Shown here piece after piece: positions 44,571-53,831 of a stretch of DNA of 64,000 bases. The notes beneath the pieces were generated by a model that saw only the letters and a list, made by a program, of their open reading frames with translations, had not been told where the DNA came from and made no database searches. The stretch is from assembly GCF_020618415.1 (NCBI RefSeq), contig NZ_CP085344.1, positions 1,015,001 to 1,079,000 on the forward strand, written 5' to 3'. The stretch's first letter is position 1. Each line of letters opens with the position of its first letter. This DNA comes from Cupriavidus sp. MP-37 (GTDB taxonomy: Bacteria; Pseudomonadota; Gammaproteobacteria; Burkholderiales; Burkholderiaceae). Both the position numbers and the translations under genes were made by a program.

Positions 44571-45409
44571 GCGCCGGCGCGCACTGGTCCCTGCCGCTCG
44601 CGGCTTGTCCGCGGCTGACGCTGCGCGAGGTGCGGCTGCGCACCAGCCAGCGCGTGCTGGTGGACCGGCTCAGCCTGGCCATCGGCCCCGGCGAGCTGTG
44701 GTGCATCGCCGGCCCCAACGGCGCCGGCAAGTCCACGCTGATGACGGTGCTGGCCGGATTGCGCCACGCCGACGGCGGCAGCGTCGAGATCGACGGCACC
44801 GCGCCGGCGCTGGTCGACCCCGCGGTGCTGGCGCGCCAGCGCGCCTATCTGCCGCAAGCGGTGCACGATACCTTCCCGATGCCGGTGCGCGATGCCGTGC
44901 GCGTGGGCCGCCATCCGCACCTGTCCGGCTGGGGCTGGACCGGGCGCGAGGACGATCGCATCGTGCACGACGTGATCCGCGCCATGGACATAGAAGCGCT
45001 GGCCGCGCGCGATGTGCTGACGCTGTCAGGCGGCGAGCGCCAGCGCGTCTCGCTGGCCGCGGCGCTGGCGCAGCAGGCGCCGCTGCTGCTGCTGGACGAG
45101 CCGGTCTCGCACCTGGACCTGCGCCACCAGATCCTGGTGCTGGAGCAGCTGGCCGCGCTGGCCCGGGCGGGGCGCCATGCCATCGTGGTGATCCTGCACG
45201 ACCTCACGCTGGCGCTGCGCTACGCCACACATGCCTTGCTGATGGCCGAAGACGGCAGCGCGCTGCACGGCCCGGCCGCGCAGGTGCTGACCCCCGAACA
45301 CTGCTCGCGCGCGCTGCGCACCGCCATCGTCAGTGTCAGCGACGGCGCGCATACTGCGCTGATTCCCGATGGCGCGCGACCGACCACACCGAATTCACGA
45401 CATGACTGA
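44567..45409 (+). CDS. btuD: cobalamin ABC transporter ATPase
   Basis: 280 residues. Walker A GPNGAGKSTLM near residue 50, Q-loop YLPQAVHD, signature LSGGERQRVSLA, Walker B LLLLDEPVSHLD and the switch HDLTLALRY are all intact. It powers BtuC. Its ATG overlaps the btuC stop, and its own stop overlaps the cobO start, so btuC-btuD-cobO are translationally coupled. HmuV-type haem ATPases are the nearest alternative, ruled out by context. Confidence 0.92.
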   Translation: MSAGAHWSLPLAACPRLTLREVRLRTSQRVLVDRLSLAIGPGELWCIAGPNGAGKSTLMTVLAGLRHADGGSVEIDGTAPALVDPAVLARQRAYLPQAVHDTFPMPVRDAVRVGRHPHLSGWGWTGREDDRIVHDVIRAMDIEALAARDVLTLSGGERQRVSLAAALAQQAPLLLLDEPVSHLDLRHQILVLEQLAALARAGRHAIVVILHDLTLALRYATHALLMAEDGSALHGPAAQVLTPEHCSRALRTAIVSVSDGAHTALIPDGARPTTPNSRHD

Positions 45410-46034
45410 AAACCAGAACCCCGCTGTGCCAGACCCCGACCGCGATGCCCGCCACAAGGCGCGCATGGTGCGCAAGAAGGAAGTCGTCGACGCCAGGATC
45501 GCCGCGGCGCAGGACGAGCGCGGCGTGATCGTCATCACCACCGGCAACGGCAAGGGCAAGTCCAGCTCCGGCTTCGGCATGGTGGTGCGCGCGCTCGGCC
45601 ACGGCATGCGCACCGGCGTGGTCCAGTTCATCAAGGGCGCGCAGCCCACCGGCGAAGAGATGTTCCTGCGCCGCTTTCCCGGCGAATGCGCCTTCCACGT
45701 GATGGGCGAGGGCTACACCTGGGAAACCCAGGACCGCGCCCGCGACGTGGCCAAGGCCGAGGCCGCGTGGGAAGTGGCGCGCGCCATGCTGCGCGATCCC
45801 GGCATCGGCCTGGTGCTGCTCGACGAGCTCAACATCGCGCTCAAGCTGCACTATCTTGATGTGGAGCAGGTCATTGCCGACCTGCGCGCGCGCCCGCCGA
45901 TGCAGCACGTAGTCATCACCGGCCGCGGCGCGCCGCCGGCGCTGGTGGAGGCGGCCGACACCGTCACCGACATGACCCCGGTCAAGCACGCGTTCCAGCA
46001 GGGCATCAAGGCCCAGCGCGGCGTGGAAATGTAG
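45402..46034 (+). CDS. cobO: corrinoid adenosyltransferase CobO/BtuR
   Basis: 210 residues. Transfers the adenosyl group of ATP to cob(I)yrinic acid a,c-diamide or cobinamide. The P-loop TTGNGKGKSSSGFGM is near residue 46, MGEGYTWETQDRARD and VLLDELNIALK follow, all typical of the CobA/CobO/BtuR family. The ATG at 45402 lies eight bases before the end of btuD; an in-frame ATG at 45369 would overlap btuD more and lacks a ribosome binding site. cobT follows after 32 bases. Confidence 0.94.
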   Translation: MTENQNPAVPDPDRDARHKARMVRKKEVVDARIAAAQDERGVIVITTGNGKGKSSSGFGMVVRALGHGMRTGVVQFIKGAQPTGEEMFLRRFPGECAFHVMGEGYTWETQDRARDVAKAEAAWEVARAMLRDPGIGLVLLDELNIALKLHYLDVEQVIADLRARPPMQHVVITGRGAPPALVEAADTVTDMTPVKHAFQQGIKAQRGVEM

Positions 46035-46066
46035 CCCCATTTTTTTGAGTACCCGATCCAGGCATC

Positions 46067-47107
46067 ATGCAGTTTCCCGAAATCCCTCCGCTCGACGATG
46101 CCCTGCGCCCCGTGCTGCAGGCCGCCATCGACGACAAGACCAAGCCGCTCGGCGCGCTCGGCCGGCTTGAAGCCCTGGCCCTGCAGCTGGGCCTGATCCA
46201 GGGCACCGCGCGGCCGGCGCTGCGCCGGCCCACGGTGATCGTGTTCGCCGCCGACCACGGCGTGGCCGATGCCGGCGTCAGCGCCTATCCGGCCGAGGTC
46301 ACGGCGCAGATGGTGCAGAACTTCCTCGCCGGCGGCGCGGCCATCAACGTGTTCTCGCGCCAGCACGGCATTGCGCTGGAGATCGTCGACGCGGGCGTGC
46401 GCGTGCCGCTGCCGGCGGCGCCGGGCCTGGTCAACTGCCGCATCGCCGACGGGACCCGCAACTTCGCGGTCGAGCCCGCGATGACGCCGGCGCAGGCCGC
46501 CGCGGCGATGACCGCCGGCATGGCGCGCGTGCTGCGCCATGCGCAGCACGGCTGCAACGTGATCGGCTTCGGCGAGATGGGCATCGCCAACACCTCGGCC
46601 GCGGCGTGCCTGATGCAGCGGCTGACCGGCCTGCCGCTCGACGACTGCATCGGCCGCGGCACCGGCCTGGACGACGCCGGCCTGGCGCGCAAGCGCGAGG
46701 TGCTGGCCGGCGCGCTGGCGCGGCATGCCGATGCGCAGGCGCCGCTGGAGGTGCTGGCCATCTTCGGCGGCTTCGAGATCGCGATGATGGCCGGCGCCTT
46801 CCTGGCCGCCGCGGCCAGCCGCATGGTGATCCTGGTCGACGGCTTTATCGCCACGGCCGCGCTGCTGGTGGCGCAGCGGCTGGACCCCAACGTGCTGCAG
46901 TACTGCGTGTTCACGCACTGCTCGCACGAACGCGGCCACCGCGCGCTGCTGGCGCAGTTCGACGCCGCGCCGCTGCTGGCGCTGGACCTGCGCCTGGGCG
47001 AAGGCACCGGCTGCGCGCTGGCGTGGCCGCTGCTGGCCTCGGCCGCGGCGTTCCTGAACGAGATGGCCACCTTCAGCGGCGCCGGCGTCAGCACCGCATC
47101 GCCATGA
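46067..47107 (+). CDS. cobT: nicotinate-nucleotide-dimethylbenzimidazole phosphoribosyltransferase
   Basis: 346 residues. Makes alpha-ribazole phosphate, the lower-ligand nucleotide, from dimethylbenzimidazole and nicotinate mononucleotide. [21 protein letters not shown] near the N-terminus, [43 protein letters not shown] and the C-terminal [15 protein letters not shown] (with the catalytic glutamate) are the family marks. Its stop overlaps the cobS start (ATGA at 47104-47107). Confidence 0.95.
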   Translation: MQFPEIPPLDDALRPVLQAAIDDKTKPLGALGRLEALALQLGLIQGTARPALRRPTVIVFAADHGVADAGVSAYPAEVTAQMVQNFLAGGAAINVFSRQHGIALEIVDAGVRVPLPAAPGLVNCRIADGTRNFAVEPAMTPAQAAAAMTAGMARVLRHAQHGCNVIGFGEMGIANTSAAACLMQRLTGLPLDDCIGRGTGLDDAGLARKREVLAGALARHADAQAPLEVLAIFGGFEIAMMAGAFLAAAASRMVILVDGFIATAALLVAQRLDPNVLQYCVFTHCSHERGHRALLAQFDAAPLLALDLRLGEGTGCALAWPLLASAAAFLNEMATFSGAGVSTASP

Positions 47108-47940
47108 GCGTGCCGACCGACCCGGTGCCCGCACCCGGCCCCGACCCGCACAGCCCCGCGGGCATGGCCGGCGAACTGCGTTATTTCCTGACGGCGCTGG
47201 GCTACTTCACGCGCGTGCCGCTGCCGGGCTGGCTGGCGCGCTGGGTCGGATTCGAACCGCACTACCTGCACGCCGCGGCGCGCTATTTCCCGCTGGTCGG
47301 GCTGCTGGTGGGCGGCGCTGGCGCGCTGGCCACCTGGGGCGCGGCGCTGTGGTGGCCGCCCGGCGTGGCCGTGTTGCTGGGCATGGCGGCGACGCTGCTG
47401 CTGACCGGCGCCTTCCATGAAGACGGGCTGGCCGATTGCGTCGACGCCTTCGGCGGTGCGTGGCAGCGCGAGGACGTGCTGCGCATCATGCACGATTCGC
47501 GCATCGGCGCGTTCGGCGCGATCGCGCTGGTGCTGGCGCTGCTGCTGAAGTGGCAGCTGCTGGTGGCGATCGCCGGGCGCGGCGGCATCGCGGTGCTGCT
47601 GGCCGTGCTGGTTGCCGCGCATGCCGCCAGCCGCGCGATGGCGGTCAGCTATCTCACCACGCTGGCTTACGTGCGTCCCGAGGGCAAGGCCAAGCCGGTG
47701 GCGCAGAAGCTGGCCGGCGCGGGGCTGGTGTTTGCGCTGCTGTGCGGGCTGGTGCCGCTGTGGCTGGTGTCGCCGGGGTTCTGCGCGGCGGCGGTCGCAG
47801 CGTTGCTGGTTTTGCGCCTGCTGCTCGGCCGCTACTTCGTGCGCCGCCTCGGCGGCTATACCGGCGATTGCCTGGGCATGGCCCAGCAATGCGCCGAGAT
47901 CGGACTCTACCTGCTGGCCGCGGCATGGACGTGGTCCTGA
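47104..47940 (+). CDS. cobS: adenosylcobinamide-GDP ribazoletransferase (cobalamin synthase)
   Basis: 278-residue inner-membrane enzyme that joins adenosylcobinamide-GDP to alpha-ribazole or its phosphate. [14 protein letters not shown] near residue 28, [20 protein letters not shown] and [23 protein letters not shown] are conserved metal-binding and active-site segments; several hydrophobic helices follow. It overlaps cobT by four bases and cobC by 16 bases, so the three are tightly coupled. Confidence 0.94.
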   Translation: MSVPTDPVPAPGPDPHSPAGMAGELRYFLTALGYFTRVPLPGWLARWVGFEPHYLHAAARYFPLVGLLVGGAGALATWGAALWWPPGVAVLLGMAATLLLTGAFHEDGLADCVDAFGGAWQREDVLRIMHDSRIGAFGAIALVLALLLKWQLLVAIAGRGGIAVLLAVLVAAHAASRAMAVSYLTTLAYVRPEGKAKPVAQKLAGAGLVFALLCGLVPLWLVSPGFCAAAVAALLVLRLLLGRYFVRRLGGYTGDCLGMAQQCAEIGLYLLAAAWTWS

Positions 47941-48506
47941 TCCGGCATGCGCAGCCGCAGGTGCCGGCGGGTACCTGCTACGGCTGCCTGGACCTGCCGC
48001 TGCTGGCGCCGCTGACGCCGTCCGCGGCACGGATCGTTGCCGGCCTGCCGGCACCGGATCGCATCGTCGCCAGCCCGCTGGCGCGCGCGCTCGGCACGGC
48101 GCAGGCACTGGCCCAGGCATGGCCCGGCGGCGTGCCGGGTATCGACACCGAACCGGCCCTGCGCGAAATCGACTTCGGCAGCTGGGAGGGCGTGGCCTGG
48201 GATGCGATCGACCGCGGCGCACTCGACCAGTGGGCGGCCGACCTGCTGCATGCGCGTCCGCATGGCGGCGAGTCGCCGGCGCAGGCGATGGCGCGGGTCA
48301 CGGACTGGGCCGCGACGCTGGCCGGCGCGCGCGTGCAATGTCTCTGGGTAGTCGGCCACGCCGGGCCGATGCGCATGCTGGCGGCGCACTGGCTGGGCCT
48401 GCCGCTGGCGGCCACGGTCAACTGGGAACTGGGTTTCGGCGCCAGCTGCGGGTTCCGGCTGGGGCAGGACGCGGCGCGGCTGGGCTGGTGGAACCGCGCC
48501 GGCTGA
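47925..48506 (+). CDS. cobC: alpha-ribazole phosphatase (histidine phosphatase family)
   Basis: 193 residues. Removes phosphate from alpha-ribazole 5-phosphate or adenosylcobalamin phosphate. The phosphohistidine motif LIRHAQ is at residues 5-10, with VASPLARALGTAQAL, the acid residue in LREIDFGSWEG, and the second histidine in VVGHAGPMRM. The ATG is inside the cobS end (16-base overlap). Last gene of the plus-strand unit: its TGA directly abuts the btuF stop on the other strand with no gap, so no space for a terminator exists between the two units. Confidence 0.9.
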   Translation: MDVVLIRHAQPQVPAGTCYGCLDLPLLAPLTPSAARIVAGLPAPDRIVASPLARALGTAQALAQAWPGGVPGIDTEPALREIDFGSWEGVAWDAIDRGALDQWAADLLHARPHGGESPAQAMARVTDWAATLAGARVQCLWVVGHAGPMRMLAAHWLGLPLAATVNWELGFGASCGFRLGQDAARLGWWNRAG

Positions 48507-49412
48507 TCAGCGTGCCGGCCGGCGGCTGCGCGCGGTGTCGAGGTCCTTGCAGATCTGCGCCGCGCCCTGGACCACGCGCGGGCCGGCACGGTTGATCAGG
48601 TCGCCGTCGATCACGAACAGGTTGTTGCGCGCCACTGCCGTGACCTGCTGCCAGCGCCGCCACATTTCGAAATCCGGCAGCGGCTGGTCCGAGCGCGTGG
48701 CACCCATGCCCGCCGTCAGCATCGCTTCCGGATTGCCCGCGATCACCGCCTCGACCGACACCGTCGGCACCAGCGGCGTCTCGGCCGCGAACAGGTTGCG
48801 GCCGCCGCACAGCGCCAGCATGTCGCTGACCAGGTGCTGGCCGTTGAGCGTCATCAGCGGCTGCTGCCAGACCTGGTAGAACACGGTCACCGGCGGGCGC
48901 GCCGCATAGGTCTTGCGCAGCGTCTCCACCTGCTGGCGAAAGCCTTCGGCGGCGCGCCGCGCGGTGGCGTCGGTGCCCAGCAGCGTGCCGAGCTTCTCGA
49001 TATTGTCCGGGATCGCCGCCAGCCGGCGCGGCTCGCTGTAGAACAGCGGGATGCCGAGCGCGCGCAGCCGGTCGGTCTGCTTCTGCGCATTGCCGTGGCG
49101 CCACACCACGATCAGGTCGGGCCGCAGCGCGGCAATGCGCTCCAGGTCGAGCGCCTTGTTGTCGCCCACGCGCGCGATCGCGCGCGCCTGCGGCGGGTAG
49201 TCGCTGTAGCTGACGGTGCCGACGATGCGGTCGCCCGCGCCCGCGGCGAACAGCATCTCGGTGACGTGCGGCGCCAGCGAGACCACGCGCCGTGCGGGCT
49301 GCGCGAGGGTCACGGTCTGGCCGGCGTCGTCGATGGCGGAGACCGTGGCGGCGGCGGGCAACGCTGCGAGCAGCAGGGCGGTGGCGATGACGGCAGTCAG
49401 TCGATTCGGCAT
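48507..49412 (-). CDS. btuF: periplasmic cobalamin-binding protein BtuF
   Basis: 301 residues with a Sec signal (MPNRLTAVIATALLLAALPAAATVSA). The mature protein is a class III binding fold: RRVVSLAPHVTEMLFAAGAGDRIVGTVSYSDYPPQA, ALRPDLIVVWRHGN, and GGRNLFAAETPLVPTVSVEAVIAGNPEAMLTA. It delivers corrinoids to BtuC/BtuD, whose genes lie on the opposite strand 4 kb away. It is the last gene of the cobU-cbiB-cobD-btuF unit and ends directly against cobC. Confidence 0.9.
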   Translation of the reverse strand: MPNRLTAVIATALLLAALPAAATVSAIDDAGQTVTLAQPARRVVSLAPHVTEMLFAAGAGDRIVGTVSYSDYPPQARAIARVGDNKALDLERIAALRPDLIVVWRHGNAQKQTDRLRALGIPLFYSEPRRLAAIPDNIEKLGTLLGTDATARRAAEGFRQQVETLRKTYAARPPVTVFYQVWQQPLMTLNGQHLVSDMLALCGGRNLFAAETPLVPTVSVEAVIAGNPEAMLTAGMGATRSDQPLPDFEMWRRWQQVTAVARNNLFVIDGDLINRAGPRVVQGAAQICKDLDTARSRRPAR

Positions 49413-49427
49413 GGATGGGTCAGAGGG

Positions 49428-50444
49428 TCAGGCAGCCGCCGCCAGCGCCGCGTCCAGCCGCTGCCAGGCCTGTGGCCGGTCCGGCGGCAGGCCAAGGCGC
49501 AGGCTCGGCGCGCAGCCGCCGGCGGCATCGAAATACCGGGTCCAGACGCCGCGTTGCGCCAGGCTGTGGTGCAGCCGCGCGGCGTCGCGATGCGGGACCC
49601 AGCAGAACAGCGGGTGCATTACGGGCGGCAGGCCGTGGCGGTCCAGCACGGCGGCCAGTCGTGCGCCGCACGCTTGCAGCCGGTCACGGGTGGCGTGCTG
49701 CCACGCCTGGTCGGCCAGCGCGCGGCGCGCCACCTCGCGCGCGGGGCCGGCGACGGTCCAGTGGCCCAGGCGCGCGCGCAGCGCCTCGAGCAGCGCCGGC
49801 TGCGCCAGCACGAAGCCACAGCGGATGCCGGCGAGGCCGTAGAACTTGCCGATCGAGCGCAGCACCACCAGCCCGGGCTCGCTCCCGTGCGCGGCGACGG
49901 ACGTGCCGGGCAGGCAATCGATAAAGGCTTCGTCGACCAGCAGCGTGCCGCCACGCGCCGCCAGCGCGGCATGCCAGCGCAGCAGCGTGGCGGCGGGCAG
50001 CACGCGCGCGGTCGGGTTGTTGGGGTTGACGACGACCAGATGATCGAGCGCGTCGGCCAGATCAGGCCGCGTGAAGTCCGCTTCGTCCAGCAGCACCACG
50101 GTGTGCCCCGCGGCGGCGAACGCCGGCGCGTATTCGCTGTACCCCAGCGCGGCGATGCCGACGCGCCCCGGGCGCAGCAGCGCCGGCAGCGCGCGGATCG
50201 CCGCCTGCGAGCCGGCCACCGGCAGTGCATGGGGCGCGCCGCATGCCGCCGCGGCCAGCTCGGCCAGGCCATCGTCGTCCTGCGGCAGCCGCTGCCACAC
50301 CTGCGCCGGCAGCGCCGGCACCGGATAGCCGTCGGGGTTGATGCCGGTGGACAGGTCGAGCCAGTCGCCGGCCGGGCGGCCGTAGCGGCGCACCGCGGCG
50401 AGCAGGTCGCCGCCATGGCGGATCGGGGGCACGGTGGTGTTCAT
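49428..50444 (-). CDS. cobD: threonine-phosphate decarboxylase (PLP)
   Basis: 338 residues, fold-type I PLP enzyme that makes (R)-1-amino-2-propanol phosphate, the linker of the nucleotide loop. HGGDLLAAVRRYG and DLSTGINPDGYPV at the N-terminus are typical; the PLP lysine is K200 in RSIGKFYGLAGIRCGF; NPNNPTARV is the substrate-binding motif. Named CobD in Salmonella and CobC in Pseudomonas denitrificans. The ATG overlaps the cbiB stop by four bases, so a longer upstream frame was rejected. Confidence 0.9.
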   Translation of the reverse strand: MNTTVPPIRHGGDLLAAVRRYGRPAGDWLDLSTGINPDGYPVPALPAQVWQRLPQDDDGLAELAAAACGAPHALPVAGSQAAIRALPALLRPGRVGIAALGYSEYAPAFAAAGHTVVLLDEADFTRPDLADALDHLVVVNPNNPTARVLPAATLLRWHAALAARGGTLLVDEAFIDCLPGTSVAAHGSEPGLVVLRSIGKFYGLAGIRCGFVLAQPALLEALRARLGHWTVAGPAREVARRALADQAWQHATRDRLQACGARLAAVLDRHGLPPVMHPLFCWVPHRDAARLHHSLAQRGVWTRYFDAAGGCAPSLRLGLPPDRPQAWQRLDAALAAAA

Positions 50445-51415
50445 GCCGGTGCGGACACCATCAGCACGGCCAGCGCGCTCGCGCCTGCCAGTGCCAGCCA
50501 CAGCCATAGCGTGCGCTCGACCAGCCGCAGGCAGGCCATCACATGCGCCGCCTGCGGCGCGGTGCCGGCGCCCAGCGGCGGGCGTTGCTCGAGTTCACCG
50601 TGATAGCGCGCCGGGCCGCCAAGCTGTACGCCGATGGCGCCGGCACCCGCGGCCATCACCGGGCCGGCATTGGGACTCGACCACGCCGGCGCCTGCGTGC
50701 GCCAGCAGCGCAGCGCCTGCGCGGTGGCGCCGAGCAGTGCATACGACAGCGCGGTCAGCCGCGCCGGCACCAGGTTGAGCGCATCGTCGAGGCGCGCCGC
50801 GGCCCAGCCGAAATACACCAGCCGCGGGGTGCGGTAGCCCCACATCGCATCGAGCGTGTTGGCCAGGCGGAACATGATTACGGCGGGTGCGCCGCCGAGC
50901 AGGAACCAGAACAGCGCGCCGAACACCGCGTCGTTGCCGTTTTCCAGCGCCGATTCGCAGGCGGCGCGGGCCAGCGCTTCGGCGTCGGCATCGGCGGTGT
51001 CGCGCGAGACGATGCGCGCGGTCAGCGCGCGCGCGGCGGGCAGGTCGGCCGCGCCCAGTGCGCCGGCAATCGGGGCGATATGCTGGTGCAGGCTGCGCGC
51101 GCCCAGCGCCGCGTACAGCGCCAGCGCATGCAGCGCCAGCGCGGCGAGCGGATGCCAGCGGGCCGCCGCGGCCACCAGCCACCAGGCCAGCGCGGCCGGG
51201 GCCAGCACCAGCAGGCACCAGCCGGCAAGCCCGGCAAGGCGCTGGCGCCATGGTCCACTACGTTGCGGGGGAGGGTTGAGGCGTCGTTCCAATGCGGCCG
51301 CGATGCGGCCGAAGCCCACCAGCGGATGCCAGCGGCGCGGCTCGCCCAGCCAGCGGTCCAGCAGTGCCCCGATCCATGCCGCTGCCACGCATGCCGGCCA
51401 GGCCAGCATCAGCAT
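50441..51415 (-). CDS. cbiB: adenosylcobinamide-phosphate synthase CbiB
   Basis: 324-residue inner-membrane protein that joins adenosylcobyric acid to aminopropanol phosphate, the product of its coupled neighbour. AWIGALLDRWLGEPRRWHPLVGFGRIAAALERRLN near the N-terminus, SRDTADADAEALARAACESALENGNDAVFGALFWFLLGGAPA and NTLDAMWGYRTPRLVYFGWAAARLDDALNLVPARLTAL are the family blocks. It overlaps the end of cobU by 7 bases and the start of cobD by 4. Confidence 0.93.
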   Translation of the reverse strand: MLMLAWPACVAAAWIGALLDRWLGEPRRWHPLVGFGRIAAALERRLNPPPQRSGPWRQRLAGLAGWCLLVLAPAALAWWLVAAAARWHPLAALALHALALYAALGARSLHQHIAPIAGALGAADLPAARALTARIVSRDTADADAEALARAACESALENGNDAVFGALFWFLLGGAPAVIMFRLANTLDAMWGYRTPRLVYFGWAAARLDDALNLVPARLTALSYALLGATAQALRCWRTQAPAWSSPNAGPVMAAGAGAIGVQLGGPARYHGELEQRPPLGAGTAPQAAHVMACLRLVERTLWLWLALAGASALAVLMVSAPA

Positions 51416-52071
51416 GCGGGATCGGGGCCCTTTACCGCAACCGGGATGCCCGCCACCAGCAGCCGCACGCAGTCGGCGGCGGCGGCCAGCTTCTGGTTCA
51501 GGCGGCCCAGTTCATCGACATAGAAGCGGGTGATGGCGCCCATCGGGATCACGCCGAAGCCGATCTCGTTCGAGACCAGGATCACGTGGCCGGGCAGCGT
51601 CGGCAGCGCGTTGAGCAGTGCCTCGATTTCTTCGGTGAATGCCGCCGGCGGCGTGATCACGCCATGCTCGGGATAGCTGCGGCCGTTGGGAAACAGCAGG
51701 TTGTTGATCCACAACGTCATGCAATCGACCAGGATGCAGCCATCGTGGCGCGCATTGGCATAGAGCGCATCGGCCAGGTGCACCGGCTCTTCCACCAGGC
51801 GCCAGTCGGCGGGTCGGCGGGCGCGGTGCAGCGCGATGCGGACCTCCAGTTCCTGGTCGGCATGGGCCGGGTCCTGGCGCGCGGTGGCGATGTAGGTGAC
51901 CGGCCCGCCGGTGAGGGTGGCGTGGTCGGTGGCGAGCTGTTCGGCAAAGTGGCTCTTGCCGGAACGTGCGCCGCCCAGCACCAGCGTCAGCTGGCGGCCG
52001 CCGGTCCCGCTGGCGGCAGCGCGCGGCTGTGCGGCAGGTGCGGTGGCAGGTGCGATGGCCGGGGTTTCCAT
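51409..52071 (-). CDS. cobU: adenosylcobinamide kinase / guanylyltransferase
   Basis: 220 residues. Activates adenosylcobinamide phosphate to the GDP form. The P-loop is LVLGGARSGKSHFAE near residue 30, the guanylylated histidine is in ALHRARRPADWRLVEEP, and DCMTLWINNLL follows. The N-terminal 25 residues are an Ala/Pro-rich extension (TPAIAPATAPAAQPRAAA) not found in most family members. First gene of the minus-strand unit, divergent from cobQ over 94 bases; longer upstream frames overlap cobQ and were rejected. Confidence 0.93.
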   Translation of the reverse strand: METPAIAPATAPAAQPRAAASGTGGRQLTLVLGGARSGKSHFAEQLATDHATLTGGPVTYIATARQDPAHADQELEVRIALHRARRPADWRLVEEPVHLADALYANARHDGCILVDCMTLWINNLLFPNGRSYPEHGVITPPAAFTEEIEALLNALPTLPGHVILVSNEIGFGVIPMGAITRFYVDELGRLNQKLAAAADCVRLLVAGIPVAVKGPDPAC

Positions 52072-52165
52072 CCGCGTATTGTAGCCGCCGCATCCGGGCA
52101 TGGCACGGCCCGCATGGGACGCAGTGCGATAAGGCCAATGCGAAGCCCGGTGCGATAATCCGCCG

Positions 52166-53683
52166 ATGCAACCCGTCTCTCCGCAATTCCCGTCTCTGGG
52201 TGCCCTGCGCGGCACGTTGATGGTCCAGGGCACCACCTCCGATGCCGGCAAGAGCACCATCGTCGCCGGCCTGTGCCGGGTGCTGGCGCGCGCCGGCACG
52301 CGCGTGGTGCCGTTCAAGCCGCAGAACATGGCGCTCAACAGTGCCGTCACCGCCGACGGCGGCGAGATCGGCCGCGCCCAGGCGCTGCAGGCGCAGGCCG
52401 CGCGGCTGGCGCCGCATACCGACATGAACCCGGTGCTGCTCAAGCCCAGCAGCGACACCGGCGCCCAGGTCATCATCCACGGCCGCGCGCGGCTGGACCT
52501 GGACGCGCGCGCCTACCACGCCTACAAGCCCGAGGCGATGAAAGCCGTGCTGGCCTCGCACGGGCGCCTGGCGCAGGCTCACGAGGTGGTGCTGGTGGAG
52601 GGTGCCGGCAGCCCGGCCGAAGTCAACCTGCGCGCGCGCGACATCGCCAACATGGGGTTTGCCGAGCAGGTCGACTGCCCGGTGGTGCTGGTCGCCGACA
52701 TCGACCGCGGCGGCGTGTTCGCCCACCTGGTGGGCACGCTCGACTGCCTGTCCGAGAGCGAGCGCGCGCGCGTGACCGGCTTCATCATCAACCGCTTCCG
52801 CGGCGATATCGGGCTGCTGGAACCGGGACTGGACTGGCTGGTGGCGCGTACCGGCAAGCCGGTGTTCGGCGTGCTGCCGTACCTGCACGGCCTGCACCTC
52901 GACGCCGAGGACGCCATCATCGGCGCGCAGGCCGATGCTGGCCGGGCCGCGCAGCGCCTGCGCGTGATCGTGCCGGTGCTGCCGCGCATCGCCAACCATA
53001 CCGACTTCGACGCGCTGCGCGCGCATCCGCAGGTGGACCTGCAGTTTGTCGGCCCGGGCCGGCCGATCCCGCCCGCCGACCTGGTGGTGCTGCCAGGCAG
53101 CAAGAACGTGCGCGGCGACCTGGACTTCCTGCGTGCCCAGGGCTGGGACGCGGCGCTGGCGCGCCACCTGCGCTACGGCGGCAAGCTGATCGGGATCTGC
53201 GGCGGCATGCAGATGCTGGGGCGGCAGGTGCATGACCCCGATGGCCGCGAAGGCCCGGCCGGCAGCAGCGCTGGCCTCGGCTGGCTTGACTACGAAACCA
53301 CGCTGGCCGCCGACAAGCAGCTGCGCCAGGTGCGCGGCCGGCTGGCGCCGGATGCGGCCGGCGCGCCGGTGCGCGGCTACGAGATCCACCTCGGCGTCAC
53401 CACCGGCAAGGGCCTGGAACAGCCGGCCCTGTGGCTGGACCGCGGCGACGGCGCGATGCGGCCGGACGGCGCGCGCTCGGCCGACGGGCAGGTGCTGGCC
53501 ACCTATGTCCACGGCCTGTTCGACGACCCCGCCGGCTGCCAGGCGCTGCTGCGCTGGGCCGGGCTGGAGCAGGCGCAAGCGGTCGATCTCGACGCGCTGC
53601 GCGAAGCGTCGATCGAGCGCCTGGCCGACACCATGGCCGCGCACCTGGACCTGGCGGCACTGCTGGCGCCGTTGCGGCGCTGA
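52166..53683 (+). CDS. cobQ: adenosylcobyric acid synthase
   Basis: 505 residues. Amidates the four remaining carboxyl groups of adenosylcobyrinic a,c-diamide with glutamine and ATP. An N-terminal dethiobiotin-synthetase-like domain carries [20 protein letters not shown] and [11 protein letters not shown]; the C-terminal glutaminase domain has the nucleophile C345 in [10 protein letters not shown] and the histidine in [16 protein letters not shown] hexamer lies just before the ATG and the 9-mer GTGCGATAA occurs twice in the gap (52124 and 52150). Its substrate requires an earlier corrin pathway or salvage. Confidence 0.95.
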   Translation: MQPVSPQFPSLGALRGTLMVQGTTSDAGKSTIVAGLCRVLARAGTRVVPFKPQNMALNSAVTADGGEIGRAQALQAQAARLAPHTDMNPVLLKPSSDTGAQVIIHGRARLDLDARAYHAYKPEAMKAVLASHGRLAQAHEVVLVEGAGSPAEVNLRARDIANMGFAEQVDCPVVLVADIDRGGVFAHLVGTLDCLSESERARVTGFIINRFRGDIGLLEPGLDWLVARTGKPVFGVLPYLHGLHLDAEDAIIGAQADAGRAAQRLRVIVPVLPRIANHTDFDALRAHPQVDLQFVGPGRPIPPADLVVLPGSKNVRGDLDFLRAQGWDAALARHLRYGGKLIGICGGMQMLGRQVHDPDGREGPAGSSAGLGWLDYETTLAADKQLRQVRGRLAPDAAGAPVRGYEIHLGVTTGKGLEQPALWLDRGDGAMRPDGARSADGQVLATYVHGLFDDPAGCQALLRWAGLEQAQAVDLDALREASIERLADTMAAHLDLAALLAPLRR

Positions 53684-53831
53684 CGCTGCAGCAGCAGTGC
53701 AACAGCGGGGTGGAAGGGTGGAAGGGCCCTGCTAGAATCGCGAATCCTTCGCATTCGCAACGCGGCCCGGAGATGGCTTTTGCGCCATATTCGGCGCCTT
53801 GCGGCGTCCGCTCAACGTACTTTTTTCCGTC

